The notes under the pieces were generated by a model. That model was not told the DNA's origin. It saw nothing but the letters and a program-made list of their open reading frames with translations, and made no database searches. The position numbers and the translations under genes were made by a program. 64,000 bases of DNA from assembly GCF_021504595.1 (NCBI RefSeq), contig NZ_JACSGT010000001.1, positions 2,914,001 through 2,978,000 of the forward strand, read 5' to 3'. This DNA is from Chryseobacterium indicum (GTDB lineage Bacteria; Bacteroidota; Bacteroidia; Flavobacteriales; Weeksellaceae). Below are positions 63,855 to 64,000 of the stretch, in pieces (within the stretch, counting starts at the first letter, position 1; every line of letters starts with the position of its first letter).

Positions 63855-63927
63855 ATGGTTCGATACTCACGATAACGGTTTGATAATCAAAGGTAAGTGG
63901 TCCGAGACATGACCTGCCATACACCCA
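63855..63927 (+). pseudogene. tRNA-like remnant beside the right direct repeat
   Basis: Sequence aligning loosely with the tRNA-His body (CGGTTTGATAATCAAAGGT against CGGATTGTGGTTCCGAAGGT, then GTCCGAGAC against TTCGAGAC), ending in the identical CACCCAATAAAAG. It cannot form a proper anticodon or T-arm stem, so it would be a decayed tRNA or part of an old attachment site. Which tRNA it came from is uncertain (the GATAATC part also resembles tRNA-Ile). Confidence 0.45.
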
Positions 63928-63996
63928 ATAAAAGTACACTTTTCAAAAGTGTACTTTTTTTACATCAGATTTTAATTTCAAAAAATTAAAAGGATA
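63922..63996 (+). repeat. Direct repeat, right copy (tRNA 3' end plus terminator)
   Basis: Repeats 59344-59424: CACCCAATAAAAG, the same terminator hairpin (GTACACTTTT, CAAAAGTGTAC), then CAGATTTTAATTTCAA and AAATTAAA, with small differences. It may continue past the window edge. Confidence 0.85.
63929..63962 (+). terminator. Terminator hairpin within the right direct repeat
   Basis: The same 13-bp stem as the tRNA-His terminator with a longer T-run. It probably ends transcription of the kelch-like gene 90 bp upstream. Confidence 0.75.
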
Positions 63997-64000
63997 AGTA

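Overview
The window is AT-rich chromosomal DNA from a member of the Bacteroidota, most likely family Weeksellaceae and close to Chryseobacterium. This is inferred from content, not from a database search. Supporting signs are type IX secretion (T9SS) sorting domains on the large surface proteins, Bacteroidota-type promoters (TTG, 17-23 bp, TAnnTTTG), an exbB-exbD-exbD-tonB cluster, BshB1 of bacillithiol synthesis, and signal peptides ending in N-A-Q or S-C. No rRNA, CRISPR array, plasmid gene, phage module or intact transposase was found.

Layout. 0-5.7 kb: two tandem paralogous secreted adhesin-like proteins on the minus strand, the first cut by the window edge and the second carrying seven 83-residue repeats. 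5.8-10.1 kb: tsf, a secreted hypothetical protein, accA and gltX. 10.2-11.5 kb: a GT90-type glycosyltransferase and a mannose-phosphate-isomerase-type cupin. 11.6-17.6 kb: an operon read right to left, rocD, a DUF5672 transferase, two GT-B-like proteins, UDP-galactopyranose mutase (glf) and a DUF4422 transferase, probably making a galactofuranose-containing surface glycan. 17.8-21.8 kb: accB-accC, a DUF177 protein with rpmF, and pdxA. 21.9-27 kb: riboflavin synthase, an orphan histidine kinase, trmN6, ftsE, rpmH and an NrnA-like phosphoesterase. 27.3-30.6 kb: a patatin, an alpha/beta hydrolase, a lipoprotein, a MORN-like secreted protein and an orphan exbD. 30.6-31.7 kb: a non-coding array of four structured repeats. 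31.7-41 kb: dsbD, a tightly packed accessory operon (YHS, DM13, nucleotidyltransferase-like, DoxX, DinB, NRDE, ATP-grasp), a thioredoxin-peroxiredoxin fusion, a sigma factor and tilS.

41-49.3 kb: OmpA-like lipoprotein, O-methyltransferase, an NlpC/P60 to waaA operon, a glycosyltransferase-acyltransferase pair and a small lipoprotein. 49.5-59.2 kb: leuS, the exbB-exbD-exbD-tonB energy-transduction cluster followed by a small membrane protein, a PstS-like lipoprotein and a TPR protein, then bshB1. 59.3-64 kb: tRNA-His, a decayed ISL3-type transposase, and a 1301-residue kelch-like T9SS cargo. The tRNA 3' end and its terminator are repeated at the far side of this segment, so it resembles an insertion at a tRNA locus.

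Most of the window is housekeeping genes in short operons separated by clear hairpin terminators. The accessory and more novel content sits in the adhesin pair, the glycan operon, the repeat array at 30.8-31.7 kb and the tRNA-flanked segment at the right end.
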